From Planctomycetota bacterium (GTDB taxonomy: Bacteria; Planctomycetota; Phycisphaerae; UBA1845; PWPN01), in assembly GCA_020346805.1 (NCBI GenBank), contig CP070790.1, forward strand, positions 4,130,319-4,136,087: a stretch of DNA of 5,769 nt, written 5' to 3'. Below the pieces are notes generated by a model. It made no database searches and was not told the DNA's origin. It saw nothing but the letters and a program-made list of their open reading frames with translations. Shown here in pieces: positions 1-5,178 of the stretch (position 1 is its first letter; each line of letters begins with the position of its first letter). The translations under genes were made by a program, and so were the position numbers.

Positions 1-173
1 ATTCGGTGGGCCTGGCTGCTCGCATACCCACCGTTGCCGCCGTTGAGGGCAACGCTCGCCAATATTGCCCGTCCGCTAACGAAAAATGGGCCAAAAAGTA
101 CCCTGACCTGTTTACCATAAAGAAGGGAACTATCAAAACTGGCTCCCTGATCCGGCCCGGACTCGGTTATTAA
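1..173 (+). CDS. C-terminal tail of probable enolase-superfamily (mandelate racemase-like) protein, 5' partial
   Basis: An open frame enters from the left edge (first full codon at base 3) and runs 56 codons to TAA at 171-173. The protein starts outside the window. The visible tail holds ARIPTVAAVEGNARQY, then a charged stretch, then LFTIKKGTIKTG and finally RPGLGY at the very end. In the mandelate racemase/muconate lactonizing branch of the enolase superfamily, proteins commonly end with a pattern like 'P..I.DG.I.vP..PGLG', and a 'IPN...E' segment precedes it, so this is my best match. The catalytic Lys and metal-binding acidic residues of that family would lie upstream and cannot be checked. 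The other two forward frames are interrupted (TGA in frame 2, TAA at 118-120 in frame 1). If right, the enzyme would be a sugar-acid dehydratase or epimerase, fitting the oxidoreductase downstream. That the frame is coding is fairly sure; the family is tentative. Confidence 0.5.
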   Translation, partial: SVGLAARIPTVAAVEGNARQYCPSANEKWAKKYPDLFTIKKGTIKTGSLIRPGLGY

Positions 174-381
174 ACTAAACGGATAATTGCCCTGCACTGA
201 GCAATTGCGGCAGGCCAACAATCAACCAATTGCTTTGTTGCCCGCACTTGAACCAACCACCAATCCCACTATCATGTACGGTTCATTATAAGGAGGATTG
301 GTAATTCTTGCCGATTGGAAGAGTTTATCGTCTTCATCATGATCTCGAATAGTTGTCCAACATAAACACAGGAGAACACCG
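174..381 (+). other. Spacer upstream of the oxidoreductase gene
   Basis: This 208-base stretch has no convincing gene. Early in it are overlapping small inverted repeats: GCAATTG (201-207) with CAATTGC (227-233), and CAACAA (216-221) with TTGTTG (235-240). Neither is followed by a T tract, so I do not call a terminator for the upstream gene. At 290-297 lies AAGGAGGA, a near-perfect anti-Shine-Dalgarno complement. The only start at a usable distance behind it is TTG at 308, whose frame closes after 14 codons at TAG (350-352). No convincing -35/-10 pair was found for the gene at 382. Confidence 0.5.
370..374 (+). promoter_or_regulatory. Ribosome binding site of the oxidoreductase gene
   Basis: AGGAG ends 7 bases before the ATG at 382. 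It fixes the start: the in-frame codons upstream contain no ATG, GTG or TTG back to a TGA stop at 340-342. Confidence 0.75.
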
Positions 382-1725
382 ATGCCTCCCAAAATCAAAC
401 GTCGTCACGTACTGAAAAATTCCGCCCTTTTGGGAACCGGTTTATGGATAGTCGGCGGCTCGGGATGTGCCGGTCCGCCAAAACGACCGAGTATCAAACG
501 TAAATCACCCAGCGAAAAACTCAACATCGCCTACATTGGTTGTGGCGGCCGGGGGCACGCAAACTTGCGCTCCACCAGAGGGGAAAATATTGTCGCCCTG
601 TGCGACGTGGACGACGAGCGGGCAGCCAAAGTATTCGAAAATTACCCCAAGCTGCCGAAGTTCAAAGACTTTCGGGTAATGCTTGACAAAGTCAAGGATA
701 TTGATGCCGTCGTGGTCAGTACCGCCGACCACACCCACGCCGCCGCATCGGTGATGGCCATGAAAATGGGCAAACACGTCTACTGCGAAAAACCGTTGAC
801 CCCTACCATCTATGAGGCGCGGATAATGGCCAAAGTGGCCGAACAGACCGGCGTAGCTACCCAGATGGGTAATCAGGGACATTCGCACGATGGGGCCCGG
901 CGTTCGGTCGAGATGATTCGTGCCGGTGCCATCGGCCCGATTCGAGAGGTTCATGCCTGGAGCGATCGGCCAAAAGGGTGGTGGCCGCAGGGGGTGGACC
1001 GCCCCAAAGAAACACCACCCGTGCCGGATCATCTCGCTTGGGACTTGTGGCTGGGACCCAGACCCAAACGCCCCTACCACTCCGACTATTTGCCGTTCAA
1101 GTGGCGCGGTTGGTGGGAGTTCGGTAGCGGGGCATTGGGTGACATGGCCTGCCATATTTTGGACATCTTCTTCTGGGCCTTGGAGCCCGGGGCACCAACC
1201 AGCGTGCAAGCGGAGGTGTCGGACAGACACATAGAGACCGCTCCCGTGTGGGAGATCATCCACTGGCAGTTTCCGGCCCGCAAGAATATGCCGCCGGTTA
1301 AGCTAACCTGGTACGACGGTGGAAAGCAACCGCCGCAAGAGCTCATCCACGGCCAGAAGATGGTCGGTAACGGTTCGCTGTTTATAGGCGATCACGGTAC
1401 GCTTTATGTGCCGGATGCATACGGTGGAAGGTCGATACTGCTGCCAAAGGATAAGTACGTCAACTATGTGGCCCCCATGCCCACCATTCCCAACTCCCCC
1501 GGTCACCATGCCGAGTGGATCCGGGCCTGCAAGACCGGCAATCCTACCGGCAGTCACTTTGGCTATTCCGGCCCCATGACCGAGACTGTCCTGCTGGGCT
1601 GCATTGCCGCTCGGGTCAAGGATGGTCCAATCGAGTGGGATCCGGTGAGCATGAGGGTAACCAACGTGCCGGCCGGAAATCTCTTCGTACGTCCCCCCAC
1701 TTACCGCAAGGGATGGACTCTTTAG
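382..1725 (+). CDS. Tat-exported Gfo/Idh/MocA family oxidoreductase
   Basis: This 447-residue protein is a probable NAD(P)-dependent sugar or sugar-derivative oxidoreductase. The N-terminus has a twin-arginine motif (KRRHVLK, residues 6-12), a hydrophobic stretch to about residue 25, and Cys29 in GSGC, which could be a weak lipobox. The mature enzyme therefore probably works outside the cytoplasmic membrane, perhaps lipid-anchored. The Rossmann fold follows at about 47-165, with the dinucleotide loop IGCGGRGHAN (52-61), acidic CDVDD (74-78) closing strand 2, and the family hallmark CEKPLT (135-140). The C-terminal half, with GDMACHILD (253-261) and the final YRKGW, resembles the bacterial-type C-terminal domain typical of planctomycete members. 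Length is usual for exported members. Exported proteins of this family may bind their cofactor tightly, as glucose-fructose oxidoreductase does. The substrate cannot be read from sequence. A probable enolase-superfamily gene ends 208 bases upstream on the same strand, which hints at carbohydrate breakdown. Family is certain; Tat export likely. Confidence 0.95.
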   Translation: MPPKIKRRHVLKNSALLGTGLWIVGGSGCAGPPKRPSIKRKSPSEKLNIAYIGCGGRGHANLRSTRGENIVALCDVDDERAAKVFENYPKLPKFKDFRVMLDKVKDIDAVVVSTADHTHAAASVMAMKMGKHVYCEKPLTPTIYEARIMAKVAEQTGVATQMGNQGHSHDGARRSVEMIRAGAIGPIREVHAWSDRPKGWWPQGVDRPKETPPVPDHLAWDLWLGPRPKRPYHSDYLPFKWRGWWEFGSGALGDMACHILDIFFWALEPGAPTSVQAEVSDRHIETAPVWEIIHWQFPARKNMPPVKLTWYDGGKQPPQELIHGQKMVGNGSLFIGDHGTLYVPDAYGGRSILLPKDKYVNYVAPMPTIPNSPGHHAEWIRACKTGNPTGSHFGYSGPMTETVLLGCIAARVKDGPIEWDPVSMRVTNVPAGNLFVRPPTYRKGWTL

Positions 1726-1756
1726 AAACTACATTATAGCAATGGTCGATGTAGCG

Positions 1757-1787
1757 GCTCGACTGGCCATTCTGAGCATTGTTTTTT
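1757..1787 (+). terminator. Possible weak intrinsic terminator after the oxidoreductase gene
   Basis: GCTC (1757-1760) can pair with GAGC (1774-1777), and T6 lies at 1782-1787. An alternative overlapping hairpin pairs AATGG (1741-1745) with CCATT (1767-1771). Stems are short and 4 bases separate the stem from the T run, so efficiency would be poor. It sits about 30-60 bases after the stop codon, in the right place. Confidence 0.3.
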
Positions 1788-1815
1788 GTCATTCCCAACT
1801 TGATTGGGAATCCAT
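1788..1815. repeat. Palindrome resembling a dispersed ATTCCC...GGGAAT repeat
   Basis: A perfect 8-bp inverted repeat, ATTCCCAA (1791-1798) and TTGGGAAT (1804-1811), surrounds the 5-base loop CTTGA. The context, GTC before and CCA after, resembles the GTCATTCCC...GGGAATCCA palindromes dispersed in many bacterial genomes. The dRS3 element of Neisseria has the form ATTCCC-N8-GGGAAT; here the core is N9. The T6 tract lies before the stem on the + strand and becomes an A tract on the - strand, so this is not a canonical terminator for either convergent gene. Only one copy is in the window, so its dispersed nature is inferred. Confidence 0.5.
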
Positions 1816-1854
1816 ACCATGTAGCTCGAACGTCTATTTATCTAACCTAAATAC

Positions 1855-2637
1855 CTACCCTTGCGGTTGGATTTTTGCCACGCAGTACAGGTTCACCGAT
1901 TGAAAGCGCTTCATATCCCAAGAGCCTAACTTACGAAACATGCGATCCGCCGGGCCGATCCATCCCAACAATTTGCGCAGCCCGCGAATAATGCGCATAA
2001 ATAATCCACTCCCGTCAAATTCGACTACTTTAAAATCGGCTTTGCTCAGCAGGTCGGCCATGTGACTCGGCGTAAAGTGTTCGTGCCAGCGTTTTTTTGC
2101 CGACACGTCCCCTACCAAGCCATCGGGATTGGATACGAAACGGTATTGGTACTCCTGCTTTGAGTGGCCAAGGCAATACAGCCACTTATGGAGTGTGGGA
2201 AAGCGAAACTTCAAATTACCCATGTCCAAAAAAGAGAAGACGTGCTGACGCGGGACAGTGATGATTAGTATTCCGTCATCTAACAGCACTCGCCGGAATT
2301 CCTTTAGCAGCCGAATCTGATCGTCAATATGAATATGTTCCAACACGTCTATGATACTGATGGAGTTAAAGATCTTGTCCTCGAAGGGCAAGGGAACGTT
2401 CGCGTCTACATGGATCAGTTCGAGTTTGGGGAATTTTTCTTGGCCGATACCTATCGCTTCACGTGAGGCGTCTAATCCAACCAAGCGCGAGACACCCTTG
2501 GCGCGGAGCGAATTCAACAGATTGCCGCCATAGCAGCCGTAATCCAGATGGGCGGCCCCATCCGTCGGCACATGCTCCCAGGCATAACCGTAGCGATTAT
2601 AACCAAACGGGTTGTCCGAACTGATCCTGGTTTTCAT
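1855..2637 (-). CDS. Class I SAM-dependent methyltransferase (Methyltransf_11/UbiE-like)
   Basis: This 260-residue protein transfers a methyl group from S-adenosylmethionine to an unknown acceptor. The Rossmann-like core shows motif I LDYGCYGG (31-38), the acidic residue ending strand 2 in GLDAS (Asp56), VDAN (77-80), the motif IV region IIDVLEHI (95-102), and FRRVLLDDGILIITVPR (114-130), which is typical of the UbiE/Methyltransf_11 group. After the core, WHEHFTPSHM (184-193) and a KADFKVVEF strand match the common 'GF.v' C-terminal part. A short amphipathic segment (MRIIRGLRKLLGWIG, 214-228) could touch the membrane. Cytosolic members of this type often modify glycans, quinones or lipids; nothing here fixes the substrate. 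The ATG at 2637 is the only possible start, since an in-frame TAG lies two codons upstream. No clear Shine-Dalgarno sequence is seen. It is a single gene, convergent with the oxidoreductase gene and far from its right-hand neighbour. Fold is sure, role unknown. Confidence 0.9.
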   Translation of the reverse strand: MKTRISSDNPFGYNRYGYAWEHVPTDGAAHLDYGCYGGNLLNSLRAKGVSRLVGLDASREAIGIGQEKFPKLELIHVDANVPLPFEDKIFNSISIIDVLEHIHIDDQIRLLKEFRRVLLDDGILIITVPRQHVFSFLDMGNLKFRFPTLHKWLYCLGHSKQEYQYRFVSNPDGLVGDVSAKKRWHEHFTPSHMADLLSKADFKVVEFDGSGLFMRIIRGLRKLLGWIGPADRMFRKLGSWDMKRFQSVNLYCVAKIQPQG

Positions 2638-2685
2638 GCGCTATTACCGACCATTATCCATCTGCCCTACTAGTAGCCCTCGCCT

Positions 2686-2714
2686 AGTATGACTCATAAA
2701 TTCTGCACCATCAA
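2686..2714 (-). promoter_or_regulatory. Candidate sigma70-type promoter of the 2637-1855 methyltransferase gene
   Basis: Read on the minus strand, TTGATG (2714-2709) is followed after exactly 17 bases by CATACT (2691-2686), each matching 4 of 6 consensus positions. Transcription would start near 2679, giving a leader of about 40 bases. Such matches also arise by chance in AT-rich DNA. Confidence 0.3.
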
Positions 2715-3027
2715 GGGTTTGTATATCACCCGAAAATCTGAGCACCCATAACTGTTGTCCTGAAATAACATGCTTTTATGTTTGTTCACAATGCTTGGGC
2801 CGCGATTATGCTTCGAACCTGTTAACCGTTCCGCGTTCTGTGATGCCTATGGATACACCGCAGGTGTTCTATAAGTAGAGGCTCTTTGATATCTGAATAC
2901 TCCTCAGACGTTTAGCCCGCCTTGGGCGGGTCGCGCGCCACGGGTATCAACCTTTTGATTTTCGACTTTTCGAATTGTCGTTTTTTTCACCACGTTATTG
3001 GTGTCATGGCGGTTTAAAACGTATTTA

Positions 3028-3115
3028 CCAAACGAAGCCAAATCCTGTTTTGACGGTTTGATGTTTTGATGTTTCACTATCATGCGCCAAACGAACCCAA
3101 ATTGCCCAAAATCCT
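3028..3115. repeat. Imperfect direct repeat flanking a tandem 8-mer
   Basis: CCAAACGAAGCCAAATCCT (3028-3046) recurs imperfectly at 3087-3115, where the shared start CCAAACGAA and the end AATCCT are separated by an insertion of about 10 bases. Between the copies, TTTGATGT occurs twice in tandem (3057-3064 and 3065-3072), preceded by the related TTTTGACGG (3048-3056). The arrangement looks like a small non-coding repeat cassette or decayed repeat element. Its identity is not recognised. Confidence 0.4.
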
Positions 3116-3147
3116 ATGTAAGCTACTTCCAATAAACCACTTACATA
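3115..3147. repeat. 8-bp inverted repeat downstream of the release-factor operon
   Basis: TATGTAAG (3115-3122) and CTTACATA (3140-3147) are perfect reverse complements around a 17-base loop. Read on the minus strand, the stem lies about 115 bases after the stop of the release-factor-like gene and is followed by GGATTTTGGG. It could be a weak terminator or a 3'-end stabilising hairpin, but the stem is AT-rich and the T run has only four bases. Confidence 0.35.
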
Positions 3148-3261
3148 ACCTAGTGCCTACTAACCCTAAAGTGACATTGAACACCAATTCCCTCTTGGTC
3201 GGCTAGCGTTAAGTTCACACGACGAATCCTACAAAGTCCCAAAAATGATCAAATACAGGAA

Positions 3262-3813
3262 TCAACGCAGTGGCTGGTGGTCGAAGTCGCCACGGAGGCG
3301 GTTGGCGTGATCCCAGAGTTTTCTGTCGTTTTTGAGGAAACGAATCAAATGACCGGTGGTTATATCGAGGGCGGCAGCGGTGTCGGCTACGCCGGCCCGG
3401 CAGGCAAACATCACGTCCAGGACGTATTGGACGATGTGACAATAGTCACGGTGGCGGTAATTGACCCGCAAGCTGGAATCGCGGGCCAGAGCGGCGGCAT
3501 AAAATTCGGGATGGGGCGATTCTACCTTGATTTGGTTGCGCTGATTCAAGGCGATGGTCTTACGCAGTCGGCGCAGGGCCCGCTGACGATTCTCATGCTG
3601 GGATCGGCTCTCCTCGGCGATGACCATAAGACCGGTGGGTTTGTGTCTCAGCCGTATGGCCGACGAGGTCTTGCTACGTTTCTGGCCCCCGGGACCGCTG
3701 GCCCTATAGACGTCGATCTCACATTGGGTCAGCAGCTCGGCATCACCCAGATCGAGCAGGTCCCGAGCGGGAATTTTACTCTTTGAAACTTTTTGGCGTG
3801 CAGCATATTTCAC
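3262..3813 (-). CDS. Stand-alone GGQ release-factor-like protein (RF-1 domain)
   Basis: This 183-residue protein carries the peptidyl-tRNA hydrolysis domain of class I release factors but lacks their codon-recognition domains. The key motif is RASGPGGQKRSKTSSAIRLR (37-56); the GGQ glutamine (Gln44) is expected to enter the ribosomal peptidyl transferase centre. RSQHENRQRALRRLR (70-84) is the basic helix common in this family. After about residue 115 comes a predominantly helical segment (DTAAALDITTGHLIRFLKND, 144-163) ending in PLR. It resembles a helix-turn-helix-like tail rather than the long Lys/Arg-rich tail with which ArfB anchors in the mRNA channel. The 'NVNK' after GGQ in ArfB is replaced by KRSK. 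The likely role is ribosome rescue or specialised peptide release, but this is inferred from the domain. The start is GTG at 3813, overlapping the upstream methyltransferase stop as GTGA, so the two are probably translationally coupled. The symbols arfB and prfH are not justified. Confidence 0.9.
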   Translation of the reverse strand: MKYAARQKVSKSKIPARDLLDLGDAELLTQCEIDVYRASGPGGQKRSKTSSAIRLRHKPTGLMVIAEESRSQHENRQRALRRLRKTIALNQRNQIKVESPHPEFYAAALARDSSLRVNYRHRDYCHIVQYVLDVMFACRAGVADTAAALDITTGHLIRFLKNDRKLWDHANRLRGDFDHQPLR

Positions 3814-4487
3814 TTATGTGTCAGCCTCCATATACGGCCGTTATATACCGTGCCGTCCGGTATGGTTGTTTGCACATTTTCTTGTTGGACGACCAAGTTC
3901 ACCGCCTGGGCACAATCAAAAAATGCGTCGGCAACCGCTCGGTTGGGATCGCTTATAAGGGCCAGGCCTTCGGATTTGAGTCCCGACGCTATCCAGCGTG
4001 CCACCGGTTCACACAATCTTTTCTCGTAGGTCAAATCGGCCCCCAGAACACATTCGTAAGCGGGCGAATCCAACGGTTGACGATAATCGATTTTCCGGCA
4101 ATCGGCCAAGATTATTCCGTTACGGCGGGCATTAAGCTCAGTAAAGGCCAATGCGTCGTCGTCGTAATCGCCGGCGGTAACCGACCAGCCCATGACCGCC
4201 GCCGCCAAACCGACTAATCCGATCCCGCATCCGATGTCAACCGCTGATCGGGCATCACCCGGTTCTCCGTTCAACACCGCCTCAGCCAACATGACCGCCG
4301 CCGGCCAGGGTTGGGCCCAGTAAGGCATGTATCCATCCTGCTCGAAGCGTTTCTGTGTCGTAGATAGATCCAACAAGGCATCCATATCGGCAGGCCAGGT
4401 CAGATCGAACGATCTCCCGGCTATCTTCCAGGTTTGGCGGCAAACCTTGTAACCCCTGAAAACATCGTCAGTTATGGATGCGGTCAC
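3810..4487 (-). CDS. METTL/Methyltransf_16-like class I SAM methyltransferase, putative protein methyltransferase
   Basis: This 225-residue protein is a SAM-dependent methyltransferase resembling the METTL (Methyltransf_16) group, which includes protein-lysine methyltransferases such as the ETF-beta enzyme. Visible signatures are PYWAQPWPAAVMLAE (55-69) just before the core, motif I VDIGCGIGLVGLAA (83-96), the acidic residue in AGDYDDDAL (105-113), ELNARRNG (117-124) and ADLTY (150-154), which fits the (D/E)xx(Y/F) motif of that group. It lacks the NPPY motif of PrmC/HemK, which methylates the GGQ glutamine of RF1 and RF2. The start is GTG at 4487: an in-frame TGA lies at 4493-4491 and the next in-frame Met would cut off the N-terminus. 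A weak AGAGAG sits about 8 bases upstream. It is the first gene of a two-gene operon; its TGA overlaps the GTG of the GGQ protein by four bases. Family is fairly sure; a protein substrate, and the neighbour as substrate, are hypotheses. Confidence 0.85.
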   Translation of the reverse strand: MTASITDDVFRGYKVCRQTWKIAGRSFDLTWPADMDALLDLSTTQKRFEQDGYMPYWAQPWPAAVMLAEAVLNGEPGDARSAVDIGCGIGLVGLAAAVMGWSVTAGDYDDDALAFTELNARRNGIILADCRKIDYRQPLDSPAYECVLGADLTYEKRLCEPVARWIASGLKSEGLALISDPNRAVADAFFDCAQAVNLVVQQENVQTTIPDGTVYNGRIWRLTHK

Positions 4488-4605
4488 TTGTCATACTCTC
4501 TAATCGATCTCGATATCAAAGTATTAACCGGAAAAATCAACAATTGTTTTGATATCATCTGTAATCAATTTCCGGCATAGGCATTATAATGCTCTATGGT
4601 AAACC
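4488..4605. promoter_or_regulatory. Divergent control region with two interlocking inverted repeats
   Basis: This 118-base spacer must carry promoters for both the minus-strand operon and the plus-strand acetyltransferase gene. GATATCAAA (4512-4520) and TTTGATATC (4548-4556) form a perfect 9-bp inverted repeat, and CCGGAAA (4528-4534) and TTTCCGG (4569-4575) a 7-bp one. The arms alternate, so both pairs cannot form simple nested hairpins at once. GATATCA also occurs as a direct repeat 39 bases apart. These are plausible operator sites for a regulator acting on both genes. No particular regulator is recognised. Confidence 0.45.
4585..4590 (+). promoter_or_regulatory. Consensus -10 box of the acetyltransferase gene
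   Basis: A perfect TATAAT ends 15 bases before the ATG at 4606. Transcription would start near 4597, leaving a leader of roughly 9 bases. No good -35 hexamer is present at 16-18 bases upstream. Confidence 0.5.
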
Positions 4606-5178
4606 ATGAGTACTAAAGTCGCACCATTCACCAAGATCCACGTACGCAGTGGGCCATATTATCTGACAGATTTCGACAAGTTAATGGCCCAGACGGTAGC
4701 ATCATGGGTTGGCAGCGATTTGGAATTGCTTTGGCTGGCTCCCAAAACACACCCCCCACTAACCGCAGAGAAGGTGCTGGCCTGGCACCTCGAACAGAGC
4801 AATCCGCTTTTGTTTTACCGCGACGGCATTTCAGAACCCTTGGGATATCTGGAACTGAATCCCATGCCGGAGCAAAGAAAACATCTTTGGATGGGGCACT
4901 GCATTATCCGCCCGGACCAGCGCGGGGTGGGATTGGGTCGGCAGTTGATCGAGATGATGTTGGAGCATGCTTTCGTAAATCGCGGGGCTAGGCGGGTAAG
5001 CCTGGTTGTCTTTCCCGCGAACATAGCCGCCATCTGCTGTTACAGATCAACAGGTTTCGCGGACGCAGGAGAGCAGGTTAAATATTTTTCCACCAGCGGC
5101 AAAGAACATCGCATGCTGCGAATGACCATCGGCGCCGACCGCTACGGATTGCTGGAGCATAATAAAAAATCGACATGA
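4606..5178 (+). CDS. GNAT family N-acetyltransferase
   Basis: This 190-residue cytosolic protein transfers an acetyl group from acetyl-CoA to an unknown amine. Motif A is complete: HCIIRPDQRGVGLGRQLIE (98-116) contains the pyrophosphate-binding R-x-x-G-x-G loop (Arg106, Gly109, Gly111). Motif B follows as VVFPANIAAICCYRSTGF (134-151), with Asn139, the usual Tyr146 near the active site and the terminal GF. The pattern is that of RimI-like and general Acetyltransf_1 enzymes, with an N-terminal part (about 15-75) rich in aromatic and hydrophobic residues that would form the acceptor site. The ATG at 4606 has no Shine-Dalgarno sequence and lies close behind a perfect -10 box, so the mRNA may be nearly leaderless. 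The gene diverges from the release-factor operon, and its last 37 bases overlap the end of the opposing transporter gene. The acceptor, whether small molecule or protein, cannot be told. Confidence 0.9.
   Translation: MSTKVAPFTKIHVRSGPYYLTDFDKLMAQTVASWVGSDLELLWLAPKTHPPLTAEKVLAWHLEQSNPLLFYRDGISEPLGYLELNPMPEQRKHLWMGHCIIRPDQRGVGLGRQLIEMMLEHAFVNRGARRVSLVVFPANIAAICCYRSTGFADAGEQVKYFSTSGKEHRMLRMTIGADRYGLLEHNKKST

Larger units (their letters stand above)
2638..3261. other. Gene-free spacer of 624 bases with small repeats
   Basis: No ORF here has a recognisable domain. Structures seen: ACACC (2855-2859)/GGTGT (2863-2867) with a 3-base loop; a GC-rich hairpin CCCGCC (2916-2921)/GGCGGG (2925-2930) with loop TTG; CGAC (2963-2966)/GTCG (2977-2980) followed at once by T7 (2981-2987); CACCA (2988-2992)/TGGTG (2999-3003); plus the direct repeats and the 8-bp inverted repeat listed separately. 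The stretch is AT-richer than the flanking genes, apart from the GC-rich patch at about 2914-2942. It holds the start of the minus-strand methyltransferase transcript on its left and the 3' end of the minus-strand release-factor operon on its right. No tRNA or structured RNA family is recognised. Confidence 0.5.

Noticed and set aside
174..381. Riboswitch or structured leader before the oxidoreductase gene
   Set aside because: Only short scattered inverted repeats are visible. No known riboswitch core or terminator/antiterminator arrangement could be traced.
505..1263. Long minus-strand open frame (252 codons)
   Set aside because: It is a shadow of the oxidoreductase gene, whose EKP and GxGxxG motifs are unambiguous.
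2811..2819. GGTTCGAAG on the minus strand, resembling a tRNA T-arm
   Set aside because: The flanking bases do not form the 5-bp T stem, and no anticodon arm or acceptor stem pairs around it.
2963..2987. Hairpin CGAC/GTCG followed by T7, as a + strand terminator
   Set aside because: The stem has only 4 bp with a 10-base loop, and no + strand gene precedes it within 1.2 kb.
2904..3083. Minus-strand 59-codon frame beginning ATG at 3083
   Set aside because: It runs straight through the repeat units and the GC-rich hairpin, has no domain or hydrophobic pattern and no ribosome binding site. It is best seen as chance translation of repeat DNA.
3277..3786. Long + strand open frame (169 codons)
   Set aside because: It lies antisense to the GGQ protein gene, which has clear family motifs. 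The + strand product has no recognisable domain.
3783..4217. Plus-strand open frame of 144 codons
   Set aside because: It is antisense to the methyltransferase carrying the DIGCGIGLVG motif, and its product shows no family features.
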